This document shows, piece by piece, positions 45,494 to 55,300 of a stretch of 64,000 bases of DNA. The stretch's first letter is position 1. Each line of letters starts with the position of its first letter. The position numbers and the translations under genes are program-made. The notes below the pieces were generated by a model. It ran no database searches and was not told where the DNA came from. It worked only from the letters and a program-made list of their open reading frames with translations. The DNA is from Rhizobium sp. NLR16a (lineage in GTDB: Bacteria; Pseudomonadota; Alphaproteobacteria; Rhizobiales; Rhizobiaceae). The stretch lies in assembly GCF_017948245.1 (NCBI RefSeq), contig NZ_CP072865.1, forward strand, positions 1 to 64,000, written 5' to 3'.

Positions 45494-45562
45494 TCATCGC
45501 CCGCGATAATGCATCTCCGGCGGCCGCTTGAGCGTGCCGCCGGAACCTTCGGTGGAGTGATG

Positions 45563-47068
45563 ATGGCTTTTCTCGAATTCAAACATATCTCAAAGGGCTA
45601 TCCCGGCGTACAGGCGCTGTCGGACGTTTCTTTCTCAGTCGAGAAGGGCGCCGTCCACGGCCTAATGGGTGAGAACGGCGCGGGCAAATCGACGCTGATT
45701 CGTGTGCTGTCGGGCGATCAGGCCGCCAATGCCGGCAGCATTCTCATCGATGGCGCAGAACAGAAATATGTCTCGGTGCGCGACGCCCTCCATGCCGGCG
45801 TCATCGTCATCCATCAGGAACTGCAGCTCGTTCCGGAGCTGACGGTGGCCGAAAATCTCTGGCTTGGCCGCTTTCCCGGCAAGGGCGGAGTGATTGATGC
45901 CAAAACCCTGATCGAGACGGTGCGGTCGAAACTCGAAGAGATCGGCATCGATGTCGATCCGTCGGCCAAGGTCGCTTCGCTTTCGATCGGCGCGCGGCAG
46001 ATGGTCGAGATTGCCAAGGCGGTCATGTTCGAGGCGCGGGTCATCGCGCTCGACGAGCCCACCTCATCGCTTTCCTCGCGTGAAAGCGAAATCCTGTTTT
46101 CACTCATCGACAGGTTGAAGGCGAAGGGAACGGTCATTCTCTATGTTTCGCATCGCCTCGACGAGATTTTTCGGCTTTGCGACAGCCTGACCGTGCTGCG
46201 CGACGGCAGGCTTGCCGCCCATCATGCCCAGATCGCGAAGACGACGCGCGAGCAGATCATTGCCGAAATGGTCGGGCGCAAGATCAGCAATGTCTGGGGA
46301 TGGCGTGAGCGCCCGCTCGGCGGCGTCAGGCTTGAGGTCAAGGGCCTGTCGGGACCGAGGCTGCGCAATCCAATCAGTTTTTCGGTCCGCCAGGGTGAGA
46401 TTCTCGGCTTCTTCGGGCTGGTCGGCGCCGGCCGCAGCGAGATGGCGCGGCTGCTTTACGGCGCCGACCACAGGCATCGGGGCGAGGTAACGATCGACGG
46501 TATTGCCGTTTCGCCGAACGATCCGACGACGGCGATCCGGGCCGGCATGGTGCTCTGCCCGGAGGACCGCAAGTTCGACGGCATCGTCCAGGGCCGATCG
46601 ATCGAAGAGAATATCGCGATCTCGTCGCGCCGGCATTTCTCGCCCTTCGGCATATTGAACCCGAAGAAGGAGGCGGCGCTGGCCGATCAGTTCATCGCCC
46701 GGCTGCGGGTGCGCACGCCGTCGCGCAAGCAGGACATCATCAACTTGTCCGGTGGCAACCAGCAGAAAGTCATCCTTGGCCGCTGGCTCTCCGAGCAGGG
46801 TATCAAGGTTCTCGTGATCGACGAACCGACGCGCGGCATCGATGTCGGGGCGAAGTCGGAAATCTATGAAATCCTTTATGAGCTGGCGGCCGGCGGCATG
46901 GCGATCGTCGTGATCTCAAGCGAGCTGCCCGAGGTCATGGGCATCTCCGATCGCATCATGGTGATGTGTCAGGGCAGGGTGGCGGCCAATGTTGCCCGCC
47001 CGGATTTCGACGAGCGCAGCATCCTGTCGGCGGCACTCCCCGACAAGAACGCCGCAGGCATCATTTAA
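45563..47068 (+). CDS. araG: Sugar ABC transporter ATPase AraG
   Basis: The protein has 501 residues and two ATPase halves. The first has Walker A GENGAGKST, signature LSIGARQMVEIAKAV and Walker B ALDEPTSSL. The second has a degenerate Walker A (GLVGAGRSE) but the signature LSGGNQQKVILGRWL and Walker B VIDEPTRGIDVGAK. This asymmetric form is usual for CUT2 importers (AraG, RbsA). Tandem ATG codons occur at 45560 and 45563; the second has better spacing to GGTGGAG. Confidence 0.92.
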   Translation: MAFLEFKHISKGYPGVQALSDVSFSVEKGAVHGLMGENGAGKSTLIRVLSGDQAANAGSILIDGAEQKYVSVRDALHAGVIVIHQELQLVPELTVAENLWLGRFPGKGGVIDAKTLIETVRSKLEEIGIDVDPSAKVASLSIGARQMVEIAKAVMFEARVIALDEPTSSLSSRESEILFSLIDRLKAKGTVILYVSHRLDEIFRLCDSLTVLRDGRLAAHHAQIAKTTREQIIAEMVGRKISNVWGWRERPLGGVRLEVKGLSGPRLRNPISFSVRQGEILGFFGLVGAGRSEMARLLYGADHRHRGEVTIDGIAVSPNDPTTAIRAGMVLCPEDRKFDGIVQGRSIEENIAISSRRHFSPFGILNPKKEAALADQFIARLRVRTPSRKQDIINLSGGNQQKVILGRWLSEQGIKVLVIDEPTRGIDVGAKSEIYEILYELAAGGMAIVVISSELPEVMGISDRIMVMCQGRVAANVARPDFDERSILSAALPDKNAAGII

Positions 47069-47085
47069 GACTGGGAACACGGACG

Positions 47086-48036
47086 ATGACTTCGTTGAAA
47101 AAAGTCCTTCTCGGCGAACAGGGACTGGTGGTGATCTTCGCCGCCGCCTTCGTGATCGTCTCGCTCTTCGTTCCGAATTTCCTGACCGAGCGAAACATGC
47201 TTGGGCTGCTGCAATCGGTCGTCACGATCGGCATCGTCGCCTGCACGATGATGTTCTGCCTAGCCTCCCGCGATTTCGATCTTTCGGTGGGATCGATCGT
47301 CGCTTTCTCCGGCATGGCCGCAGTAATGGTCTCGAACGCGACGGGCTCCATTCCCGTCGGGTTGCTGGCAGCCCTGCTCTGCGGCGCCGTCGTCGGTTTC
47401 GTCAACGGCATCGTCATCGCCCGGTTCCGCATCAATGCGCTGATCACGACGCTTGCGACCATGCAGATCGTGCGCGGGCTGGCGCTGATCGCCTCGGACG
47501 GCCGCGCCGTCGGCATCAACGATCCGGCTTTCTACCAGCTTGCGCTATCGCGATTCCTGACCGTGCCGATGCCGATCTGGATCATGCTGATCCTTTTCCT
47601 CCTCTTCGGCTTCGTGCTCAACCGCACCGTTTTCGGAAAGAACACGCTGGCGATCGGCGGCAATCCCGAGGCGTCGCGGCTTGCCGGCGTCAATGTCGTC
47701 ACCATGCGCGTCTGGATCTTTGCACTGCAGGGTCTCGTCTGCGGAATTGCCGGCATTCTGCTTGCTTCGCGCATCACTTCCGGCCAGCCGAACGCGGCGA
47801 CGGGGCTCGAGCTCTCGGTGATCTCGGCCTGCGTCCTCGGCGGCGTTTCGCTCGCCGGCGGCCGGGCGACAATGAGCGGTGTTATCGTCGGGGTGCTGAT
47901 CATGGGCATTGCCGAAAACGTTATGAACCTCCTGAATATTCAGGCATTCTATCAGTATGTCGTGCGCGGGCTGATCCTGCTGATCGCCGTGCTGCTCGAC
48001 AATCTCAGGTCTTCGGCAACGGGGCGGCGCGGATGA
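47086..48036 (+). CDS. araH: Sugar ABC transporter permease AraH
   Basis: The protein has 316 residues with about ten hydrophobic helices, as in CUT2 permeases. Conserved segments are ASRDFDLSVGSIVAFSGM, GFVNGIVIARFRINALITTLATM and GILLASRITSGQPNAATGLELSVISACVLGG. ATG 47086 begins 17 bp after araG. Its end overlaps the mutarotase start in ATGA. Confidence 0.92.
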   Translation: MTSLKKVLLGEQGLVVIFAAAFVIVSLFVPNFLTERNMLGLLQSVVTIGIVACTMMFCLASRDFDLSVGSIVAFSGMAAVMVSNATGSIPVGLLAALLCGAVVGFVNGIVIARFRINALITTLATMQIVRGLALIASDGRAVGINDPAFYQLALSRFLTVPMPIWIMLILFLLFGFVLNRTVFGKNTLAIGGNPEASRLAGVNVVTMRVWIFALQGLVCGIAGILLASRITSGQPNAATGLELSVISACVLGGVSLAGGRATMSGVIVGVLIMGIAENVMNLLNIQAFYQYVVRGLILLIAVLLDNLRSSATGRRG

Positions 48037-48923
48037 GCAAAGGGCATGGCGGGGACAGCATCGATCTGAGCCACGGCGATCTCTCCGTGAGGATCAGCCG
48101 CCAGGGCGCGGCCGTCACTGCCGCAACATTCCGGGGCAAGCCTTTCCTCGTTTCGACAGGTGGCCCGGATGGGACCTTTGCGAGTTTTCCTCTGGTCCCG
48201 TTCGGCAATCGCGTGGAAGGCAATGCCATGTCCTTCGGCGGATGCGACTATGCCTTCCAGCGAAATTGCCACGACCCGCTCTACCTGCATGGCGATGGCT
48301 GGATCAGCCCATGGCAGGTGGAAGAATCGAGTTCCAAGCACGCGCAGCTCTGCTTTTCGCGTGATGCCGACCGGGTCTCGCCCTATGCCTATCTTAGTCG
48401 GCAAGAGATCCGTCTCAGCGGCAATCGGCTGGCGCTGACGCTCTCGGTGGAGAACAGGGGAGAGGCGGTCCTGCCCTTCGGGCTGGGGCAGCATCCCTTC
48501 TTCACACGGACGCCGGAAACACGGTTGACCATCGCAGCCGACCGCTTCTGGAGCGAACGGTCGGACCATCTCCCTGATGCACCCGGCCCGGTACCCGCTG
48601 AATTCAATTTCACGTCCGGTGCGCCGTTGCCGCGGCAATGGATGAACAACGCTTTCGAGGGATGGAACGGACGGGCAGCCATCACCTGGCCGGAACTTGG
48701 AATCCAGGCGGCGCTGGAAGCCGATGGTGCACTCAATCGCTTCATGCTGTACCTGCGGCTCGACCGGACAGATTTCTTCTGCCTGGAACCGATGAGTCAC
48801 CTGCCGAATGGGCATCATCTGCCGGATTTCGGAGGGCTCAAGCCTCTTGAGCCAGGCGAGGTTCTTTCAGGCAGGGTCACGATCGATCTGTCGGCGCTGC
48901 CGGGTCAGCCGGAGGGAAGATAG
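48033..48923 (+). CDS. Aldose 1-epimerase (mutarotase) family protein
   Basis: The protein has 296 residues. It interconverts alpha and beta anomers of the imported sugar in the cytosol. PLVPFGNRVEG and DPLYLHGDGWISPW give the substrate Arg and His, and GLGQHPFF and NFTSGAPLPRQW carry further GalM-like active-site residues. The ATGA overlap with araH sets the start; a longer frame inside araH is a shadow. Beta-galactopyranose is the form used by many galactose dehydrogenases, which fits the SDR after it. Confidence 0.9.
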   Translation: MSKGHGGDSIDLSHGDLSVRISRQGAAVTAATFRGKPFLVSTGGPDGTFASFPLVPFGNRVEGNAMSFGGCDYAFQRNCHDPLYLHGDGWISPWQVEESSSKHAQLCFSRDADRVSPYAYLSRQEIRLSGNRLALTLSVENRGEAVLPFGLGQHPFFTRTPETRLTIAADRFWSERSDHLPDAPGPVPAEFNFTSGAPLPRQWMNNAFEGWNGRAAITWPELGIQAALEADGALNRFMLYLRLDRTDFFCLEPMSHLPNGHHLPDFGGLKPLEPGEVLSGRVTIDLSALPGQPEGR

Positions 48924-49703
48924 ATGGGCGATCGCCTGCAGGGCAAAAATATTCTGATCACCGGCGCTGCGCAGGGCATCGGCCTTGCGATCGCCAAGGC
49001 TTTCCTCAGGGAAAATGCTGCGGTTTATCTCGTCGATCGCGATGGAGCGCTGCTGGCGCAGGTAGCGGGAGTGCTTGCAAGCACAGGCGGCCAGGTTGGT
49101 TATCTGCCGGCCGATATTACCGATGCCGGAACGATCACGAGAGCGGTTGCTCAGGCGAACGACGAGATCGGCCCATTGAATGGGCTCGTCAACAATGCCG
49201 GCGTCAATGTCTTTGCCGAACCGCTCCACACGACCGACGAGGAGTGGAGCCGCTGCTTCGATATCAATCTGAAGGGAGCCTGGAATTGCTGCAAGGCGGT
49301 GCTGCCCGGGTTTATCGAGCGCGGCGGCGGCGTCATCCTCAACATCGCCTCCACGCACGCCTTCACGATCATTCCGCACACGTTTCCCTATCCGCTGGCG
49401 AAACATGCGCTGCTCGGCATGACGAAATCCCTGGGCCTGGAGTACGCGCCCCGCAATATCCGGGTCAACGCGCTGGCGCCGGGCTATGTCTCGACGCAGA
49501 AGGTGATCGACTACTGGAACAGCTTCCCCGATCCGGAGGCCGCCAAGGCCGAGACAATGGAGCTGCATCCGGCCGGGCGGATCGCAACTCCGGAAGAGAT
49601 CGCTATGGCGGCAGTGTTCATGATCTCCGACGAATGCCCGTTCATGAACGCCACCTGCCTGACGATCGACGGCGGTCTCAGCGTGCAGCAGCATCCCGCC
49701 TGA
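48924..49703 (+). CDS. Short-chain dehydrogenase, likely galactose/arabinose dehydrogenase
   Basis: The protein has 259 residues. TGAAQGIG, NNAG, the Ser of NIASTHAF and YPLAK are complete. The ATG directly follows the mutarotase stop, with GGAGGG inside the previous gene. As the last gene of the araFGH operon it probably oxidises the imported sugar at C1 to a lactone. SDR-type sugar dehydrogenases with this context are known in rhizobia. The exact substrate is inferred. Confidence 0.87.
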   Translation: MGDRLQGKNILITGAAQGIGLAIAKAFLRENAAVYLVDRDGALLAQVAGVLASTGGQVGYLPADITDAGTITRAVAQANDEIGPLNGLVNNAGVNVFAEPLHTTDEEWSRCFDINLKGAWNCCKAVLPGFIERGGGVILNIASTHAFTIIPHTFPYPLAKHALLGMTKSLGLEYAPRNIRVNALAPGYVSTQKVIDYWNSFPDPEAAKAETMELHPAGRIATPEEIAMAAVFMISDECPFMNATCLTIDGGLSVQQHPA

Positions 49704-49848
49704 AAGGCTTTCTATTCCGCCGATTTTTACGAGCCTGTCGTCTTCTCAGGATAGAGCGTTATATTGTCCGGCGGGAGCCTATCCATCTCCCTCAGGCATG
49801 GAGCGGCGCCCTGCCGCTTCCTCAAAACCATCGAAACAGGAGGACGGC

Positions 49849-50280
49849 ATGCAGATCAATCGCACGGCTTCGGCTCATTGGAGCGGCGGCCTCAAGGACG
49901 GCAAGGGCCTGATCTCGACCCAGAGCGGCGCCCTGACAGACTATCCCTACGGCTTTGCCAGCCGCTTCGAAGGCATTCCCGGCACCAACCCGGAAGAGCT
50001 GATTGGTGCTGCCCATGCCGGCTGCTTCACCATGGCGCTGTCGCTCATCCTCGGCGAAGCCGGTTTCACCGCCGAGCATATGGAAACCTCGGCCAAGGTG
50101 ACGCTCGAAAGCGTCGAGGGTGGCTTCGCCGTCACTGCCATCCATCTCTCACTTTCCGGCCGCATTCCCGGTGCCGACGAGGCGACCTTCACCGAACTCG
50201 CCAACAAGGCGAAAGCCGGCTGCCCGATTTCCAAGGCGCTCGCCGCCGTTCCGATCACGCTCGACGTCAAGCTCGCCTGA
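49849..50280 (+). CDS. osmC: Organic hydroperoxide-reducing protein OsmC
   Basis: The protein has 143 residues and is very close in layout to E. coli OsmC. AHWSGGLKDGKGLIST, PYGFASRFEG and TNPEELIGAAHAGCFTMALS are shared, with the peroxidatic Cys in HAGCF and the resolving Cys in KAGCPIS. It detoxifies organic peroxides using a thiol reductant. ACAGGAGGAC gives the start at 49849. It is followed by a hairpin terminator. Confidence 0.93.
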   Translation: MQINRTASAHWSGGLKDGKGLISTQSGALTDYPYGFASRFEGIPGTNPEELIGAAHAGCFTMALSLILGEAGFTAEHMETSAKVTLESVEGGFAVTAIHLSLSGRIPGADEATFTELANKAKAGCPISKALAAVPITLDVKLA

Positions 50281-50299
50281 TTATTTGCTGCCGCCGAGG

Positions 50300-50332
50300 A
50301 AGTGCCGCGCGTCTGACGTCGCGGCACTTTCC
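50300..50332 (+). terminator. Terminator of osmC
   Basis: AAGTGCCGCG (50300-50309) and CGCGGCACTT (50320-50329) form a perfect 10-bp stem; CGTC/GACG inside may extend it. Only TTT follows, so the T tract is short. Confidence 0.65.
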
Positions 50333-50404
50333 AATTGGCCGACGCTCATCGTCACATCGTTTCGAAATTCATCACGCTCAGCCGCTCGCGCCACGCAGGC
50401 GGCA

Positions 50405-50462
50405 TTGACAAATGACGCATGATATTTTACGACTGACGAAATTCGAAAATCGTCAGTCGTAA
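50405..50462 (+). promoter_or_regulatory. Promoter and TetR operator of the second RND operon
   Basis: A perfect inverted repeat has 13-bp arms, TTACGACTGACGA (50427-50439) and TCGTCAGTCGTAA (50450-50462), with a 10-nt spacer. A TTGACA (50405-50410) lies upstream, and the expected -10 falls at the left arm. The TetR start is 19 bp further. The repressor should block this promoter and so control itself and the pump. Confidence 0.8.
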
Positions 50463-50480
50463 CTCGAGGTACCAAAACTC

Positions 50481-51089
50481 ATGAACGACATCGCGGAAAA
50501 TACGCTCGACGTCACGCGGCAGGAGAATGTCACGCGCATTCTCGACGCGGCCGAGCGGCTGTTCCGCCACTACGGCTACAGCAAGACGACGGTGGCCGAC
50601 ATCGCTCGCGATCTCGGCATGTCGCCGGCCAATATTTATCGTTTCTTCGCTTCGAAGGTGGAGATCCATCAGGCGCTCTGCGGACGCATGCTCGCCACCT
50701 GCTATCAGCTCGCCTACGACATCCGCCACCAGCCGCTCAGCGCCAGCGAACGCCTGCGCCTTTATGTCGAGACCCAGTATCAATGGACTATGGATACGAT
50801 GCTCGACGAGATGAAGGTGCATGAGATGATCGTGGTCGCGATCGAGCGCGACTGGCATGTCATCGAGAAACATATCGATCGCGTCCATGATCTCATCGCC
50901 GAGATCATCGCCGAAGGCATCGCAGCCGGCGAGTTCGCCGAGCAGGACCCGGTCGTCGCCTCACGGTGTTTCGGCGCGGCGACGATCAATCTCTGTCATC
51001 CGCAGATGGTGGCGCAATGTCTTGCGAAAACCAACCGCGCAAGCGTCGACGAACTGATCGACTACGTCATCAGGGCGCTCAAGAAATAA
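50481..51089 (+). CDS. TetR-family repressor of the RND pump
   Basis: The protein has 202 residues. The HTH is AAERLFRHYGYSKTTVADIARDLGMSPANIYRFFASK at residues 24-60. The C-terminal domain would bind the inducer. The gene is 50 bp before the adaptor gene on the same strand and has its own operator in front. A direct adaptor-permease neighbour is the classic AcrR/TtgR layout, though here all three genes are co-directional. Confidence 0.9.
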   Translation: MNDIAENTLDVTRQENVTRILDAAERLFRHYGYSKTTVADIARDLGMSPANIYRFFASKVEIHQALCGRMLATCYQLAYDIRHQPLSASERLRLYVETQYQWTMDTMLDEMKVHEMIVVAIERDWHVIEKHIDRVHDLIAEIIAEGIAAGEFAEQDPVVASRCFGAATINLCHPQMVAQCLAKTNRASVDELIDYVIRALKK

Positions 51090-51138
51090 CCGACGGCAGC
51101 CGCCGTCGATCCCCCGAAACATTCCAGGAGTGCGGAAG

Positions 51139-52278
51139 ATGTTTTCGCTCAAGATCCTCAGCAATCGCATGCCGTCCGTCGCGAGCCTCGCGCTCGTCGG
51201 CGCCGTCGGGATCGGCGTTTCCGCCTGCTCGGAAGAAAAAGCTGAGGTCAAGGAAGTCATCCGGCCGGTGAAGGTCGTGGAGATCGCCAAGGCCGACGAT
51301 ACCCGCAAGCTCGATTATTCGGGGTCGGTCAAGGCGCGGACGGAAATGAACCTCGGCTTCCGGGTGGCGGGCAAGATCACGGAGCGTCTCGTCGATATTG
51401 GTGACCGGGTGACGCCCGGCGACGTTCTCGCCCGCGTCGACGCCACGGACTACCAGCTCGCGGTCAAGACGGCAGAGGCCAATCTCGCCGCGGCCGAAAG
51501 GGGCGTCGAAACCGCCGATCTCGCCAACAAGCGCGCCGAGCAGCTGTTCGACAAGAGCGTCGCCCCGAAGTCGCAGCTCGAGCAGGCCGCGCTCAGCCAT
51601 GATCAGGCGATCTCGCAGCGCGATGCAGCGCTCGCGGCGCTGGGCCAGGCGAAGAATCAGGTGAGCTATACCGATCTCAAGGCGGGGCAGAATGGCATCG
51701 TGACATCGATCAATGCCGATATCGGCCAGGTCGTCGGCTCCGGCAGCCCCGTCGTCACCGTTGCCGTCGAAGGCGAGAAGGAAGTGCAGATCGCGGTTCC
51801 GGAAAACGACATTGCCGAATTCAAGCCCGGCAAGACGGTCAAGGCCCGCTTCTGGGCGGATGACAAGCTGGTGCTCGACGGCAAGGTGCGGGAGGTTTCC
51901 GGCAGCGCCGACCAGCAGTCGCGCACCTTTGCCGTTCGCGTGAGCCTGCCGAACGATCCTCGCGTGTTGCTCGGCATGACCGCGACGATCGAAACCGACG
52001 TCAACAACGATAACAGCTATGTCTCGATCCCGCTTACCGCGCTGGCCGAGAAGCACGGCAAGCAAATGGTCTGGACGGTCGACCGCGACACGGCGACGGT
52101 ACATGGCCGCGATATCAAGGTCGCCGATTTCACCGGCGATGGCGTGCATGTGACCGAGGGCCTCGATAGCGGCGATCTCGTCGTTGCCGCCGGCACCCAG
52201 TTCATGAGTGAGAACCTGAAGGTGAAGGTGCCGGAGCAGCAATCGGCCTCGGCCGATACCGACCAGACCGTGCGTTGA
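51139..52278 (+). CDS. RND periplasmic adaptor lipoprotein, second system
   Basis: The protein has 379 residues from ATG 51139, with AGGAG at a good distance; a GTG just upstream lacks spacing. A lipobox GVSAC follows the hydrophobic N-terminus. The order is lipoyl half (VKARTEMNLGFRVAGKITERLVDIGDRV), hairpin (residues ~95-150), second lipoyl half (YTDLKAGQNGIVTSI) and beta-barrel. It is the second gene of tetR-adaptor-permease. Confidence 0.92.
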   Translation: MFSLKILSNRMPSVASLALVGAVGIGVSACSEEKAEVKEVIRPVKVVEIAKADDTRKLDYSGSVKARTEMNLGFRVAGKITERLVDIGDRVTPGDVLARVDATDYQLAVKTAEANLAAAERGVETADLANKRAEQLFDKSVAPKSQLEQAALSHDQAISQRDAALAALGQAKNQVSYTDLKAGQNGIVTSINADIGQVVGSGSPVVTVAVEGEKEVQIAVPENDIAEFKPGKTVKARFWADDKLVLDGKVREVSGSADQQSRTFAVRVSLPNDPRVLLGMTATIETDVNNDNSYVSIPLTALAEKHGKQMVWTVDRDTATVHGRDIKVADFTGDGVHVTEGLDSGDLVVAAGTQFMSENLKVKVPEQQSASADTDQTVR

Positions 52279-52298
52279 TCGCGCAATTAAAGCAATTT

Positions 52299-52345
52299 GA
52301 GCATGATGTTCCCGAAAACCGCTGACACTTTTCGGCATCATGCTC
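52299..52345. repeat. Palindromic repeat between adaptor and permease genes
   Basis: GAGCATGATG (52299-52308) and CATCATGCTC (52336-52345) are perfect arms; CCGAAAA and TTTTCGG form an inner stem. Elements of this kind are frequent in Rhizobium. It ends 3 bp before the AAGGA ribosome site of the permease gene. Confidence 0.75.
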
Positions 52346-52355
52346 CAAAGGAAAC

Positions 52356-55300
52356 ATGACCATGGACGCCAACACCGAAAAGCGGCCCTTCAATCTGTCG
52401 CGCTGGGCGATCGGGCATCCAAGCATCGCCCGCTTCCTCTTCGGGCTGATCATCATCACCGGCGTGCTCGGCCTGATGCGCATGGGCCAGCGCGAAGATC
52501 CGGAATTCACTTTCCGCGTCATGGTCGTGCAGGCAATCTGGCCGGGCGCTTCCATTCAGGAAATGGAAGATCAGGTCGTCAACAAGATCGAACGCAAGCT
52601 GCAGGAGACGCCGCATATCGACTGGGTCAAGTCCTATACGCGGGCGGGCAGTGCGATCATCACCCTGCAGGTCAAGGGCGACACCAATTCACAGGAGGTG
52701 GCGGATGCCTTCTACCAGGTGCGCAAGAAGGTCGGCGACATTTCCAGCGAACTGCCGCAGGGCCTGCTCGGTCCCTATTTCAACGACGAGTTCGGCGATA
52801 CCTTCATCACGCTGCATTCGATCAGCGGCGAGGGTTATTCCTATCCGGAACTGAAGAAATTCGCGATCCAGGCGCGCGACATGCTGCTGACGACACCGGG
52901 CGTCGAGAAGGCCGTCATCATCGGCGACCAGCCTGAGAAGATCTATATCGACGTTTCGTCCAAGGCGCTTGCCGAGCGCGGCCTGACGGTCCTCGACCTG
53001 CAGAACGCCATCAAGGGCCAGAACAATGTCGATCCGGCAGGCTCGGTCGATACCGGTCTGCGCTCGGTGCGCATTTCAGTCGAAGGCGACATGAAGAAGG
53101 TGGCCGATATCCGCGAGCTGCGCCTTCGCGCAGGCGGCCAGGTGACCCGCCTCGGCGATATCGCCACCGTCAGTTCCGGGCTCGAGGATCCCTACCAGCG
53201 CAAATACCGGTTCAATGGCCATGACAGCGTTCAGGTCGGCGTCGTCATGGCCAAGGGCTTCAACGTCACCGATGTCGGCAAGGGCGTGGAGGCGACCTAT
53301 CAGCGCTTCGAGGAAGCTCTGCCTTACGGCGTCGCGGTCGACCAGATCGCCAACCAGCCCGACGTCGTGACGGACGCGGTCAGCGAATTCATGCATGCGC
53401 TCGGCGAAGCGCTTGTCATCGTGCTCGTCGTCTCGTTCCTGTCGATCGGCTGGCGCTCCGGCCTCGTCATCGCCATCGCCATTCCGCTGGTGCTCGCCGC
53501 CACTTTCGCACTGATGTACGAACTCGGCATCGACCTGCAGCGCATCTCGCTCGGCGCGCTGATCATCGCGCTCGGCCTGCTCGTCGACGATGCGATGATT
53601 GTCGTCGAAATGATGGAGCGAAAGCTGGAGGAGGGGCTGGTCAAACTCGAGGCGGCAAGCTTTGCCTATTCCTCGACGGCCTTCCCGATGCTGACCGGTA
53701 CGTTGATCACGACGGCCGGCTTCATTCCCGTCGGTTTCGCCGCATCGACGGCCGGCGAATATGTGCGTTCGCTGTTTTATGTCGTCGGCATCGCGCTTGT
53801 TACCTCGTGGTTCGTCGCGGTCTATTTCACGCCATGGCTCGGCTACATGATCCTCAAGCAGCGCCATCACGCCGGCGAGCACCGCGATGCTTTCGACACG
53901 AGCTTCTACCGCCGTCTGCGCGGCACGGTCGGCTGGGCGGTTCGCCATCGGGTGATCGTGCTGCTGTTGACGCTCGGCACCTTCGTCACCAGCCTCTGGG
54001 CATTCCAGTTCATTCCGCAGAATTTCTTCCCGCAGTCGTCGCGGCCTGAGATTCTCGTCGATCTGTGGCTGCCCGAGGGCACCAGCATCAAAGAAGTCGA
54101 GGTGCAGGCAAAGGCGCTCGAAGCGAAGATGATGGATGATCCCGACAAGCGGTTCATCGCCACCTATATCGGCGAAGGCGCACCGCGTTTCTTCCTGCCG
54201 CTCGATCAGCAGTTGCGCAATCCGAATTTCGCCCAGCTGCTGGTCATGGCGAAGGACGAGCCGGCGCGCGAACGCTTGATCGTCAAGCTGCGCACCATTC
54301 TTGCCGAAGACTTCCCATCGATCCGCGGCAAGGTCGACCGCCTCTTCCTCGGCCCGCCCACCGGCTGGCCGGTGCAGATGCGCATCATGGGGCCTGATCG
54401 TCAGGAAGTGCGAGCGATCGCCGATCAGGTGAAGGCGCGCTTTACGGCCAATCCGATGCTCGGCGCCATTCACGACGACTGGCTGGAACCGGTGCCGGCG
54501 ATGAAGCTGGTGATCGACCAGGATCGTGCCCGGGCGCTGGGCGTGACCTCGCAGCGCGTGCGCCAGATGCTGCAGACCGCCATGTCCGGGGCGCCGCTCG
54601 ATGATTTCCGTGATGGCGAGGAGACGGTCTCGATCGTCGCCCGCGAGCCGGACGCCAGCCGCTCGCTGCTGTCGGCGGTGAATTCCGTCTATGTCCCGAC
54701 CGATTTCGGTGGCTTCGTGCCAGTCTCGCAGGTCGCCAAGGTCGTGCCCGTCATGGAGCAGGGCATCGAATGGCGGCGCGACCGGCTGCCGACGATCACG
54801 GTGCGCGCGACGCTGCCGGATGGCGTGCAGCCGAACGACGTCGTCATGAAGATGTATGCCGACATGAAGGACCTGCGCGACAGCCTGCCGGCCGGTTACA
54901 ACGTCGAGATCCAGGGCGGCGCCGAGGATGCGGCGGAAAGCCAGATGTCGATCGCCGCAAAGGCGCCGATCATGCTTGCCGTCATCATCGTGCTGCTGAT
55001 GGTGCAGCTGCAGCATTTCGGCAAGGCGATGCTGGTGCTTGCCACCGGTCCGCTCGGCATCATCGGGGCTGCGGCCGCCCTGCTGATCAGCGGCGCGCCC
55101 TTCGGCTTCGTGGCGATCCTGGGCGTCATTGCGCTGCTCGGCATCATCATGCGCAACTCGATCATCCTGGTCGACCAGATCGACCAGGATATCAAGGCCG
55201 GCATGCACCGGCAGGAGGCGATCGTCGGGGCTGCCGTGCGTCGTTTCCGGCCGATCATGCTGACGGCGCTGACGGCTGTGCTGGCGCTGATCCCGATCTC

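Noticed and set aside
46989..48032. Long N-terminal extension of the mutarotase frame through araH
   Set aside because: araH occupies this region in another frame; the mutarotase start is set by the ATGA overlap at 48033.
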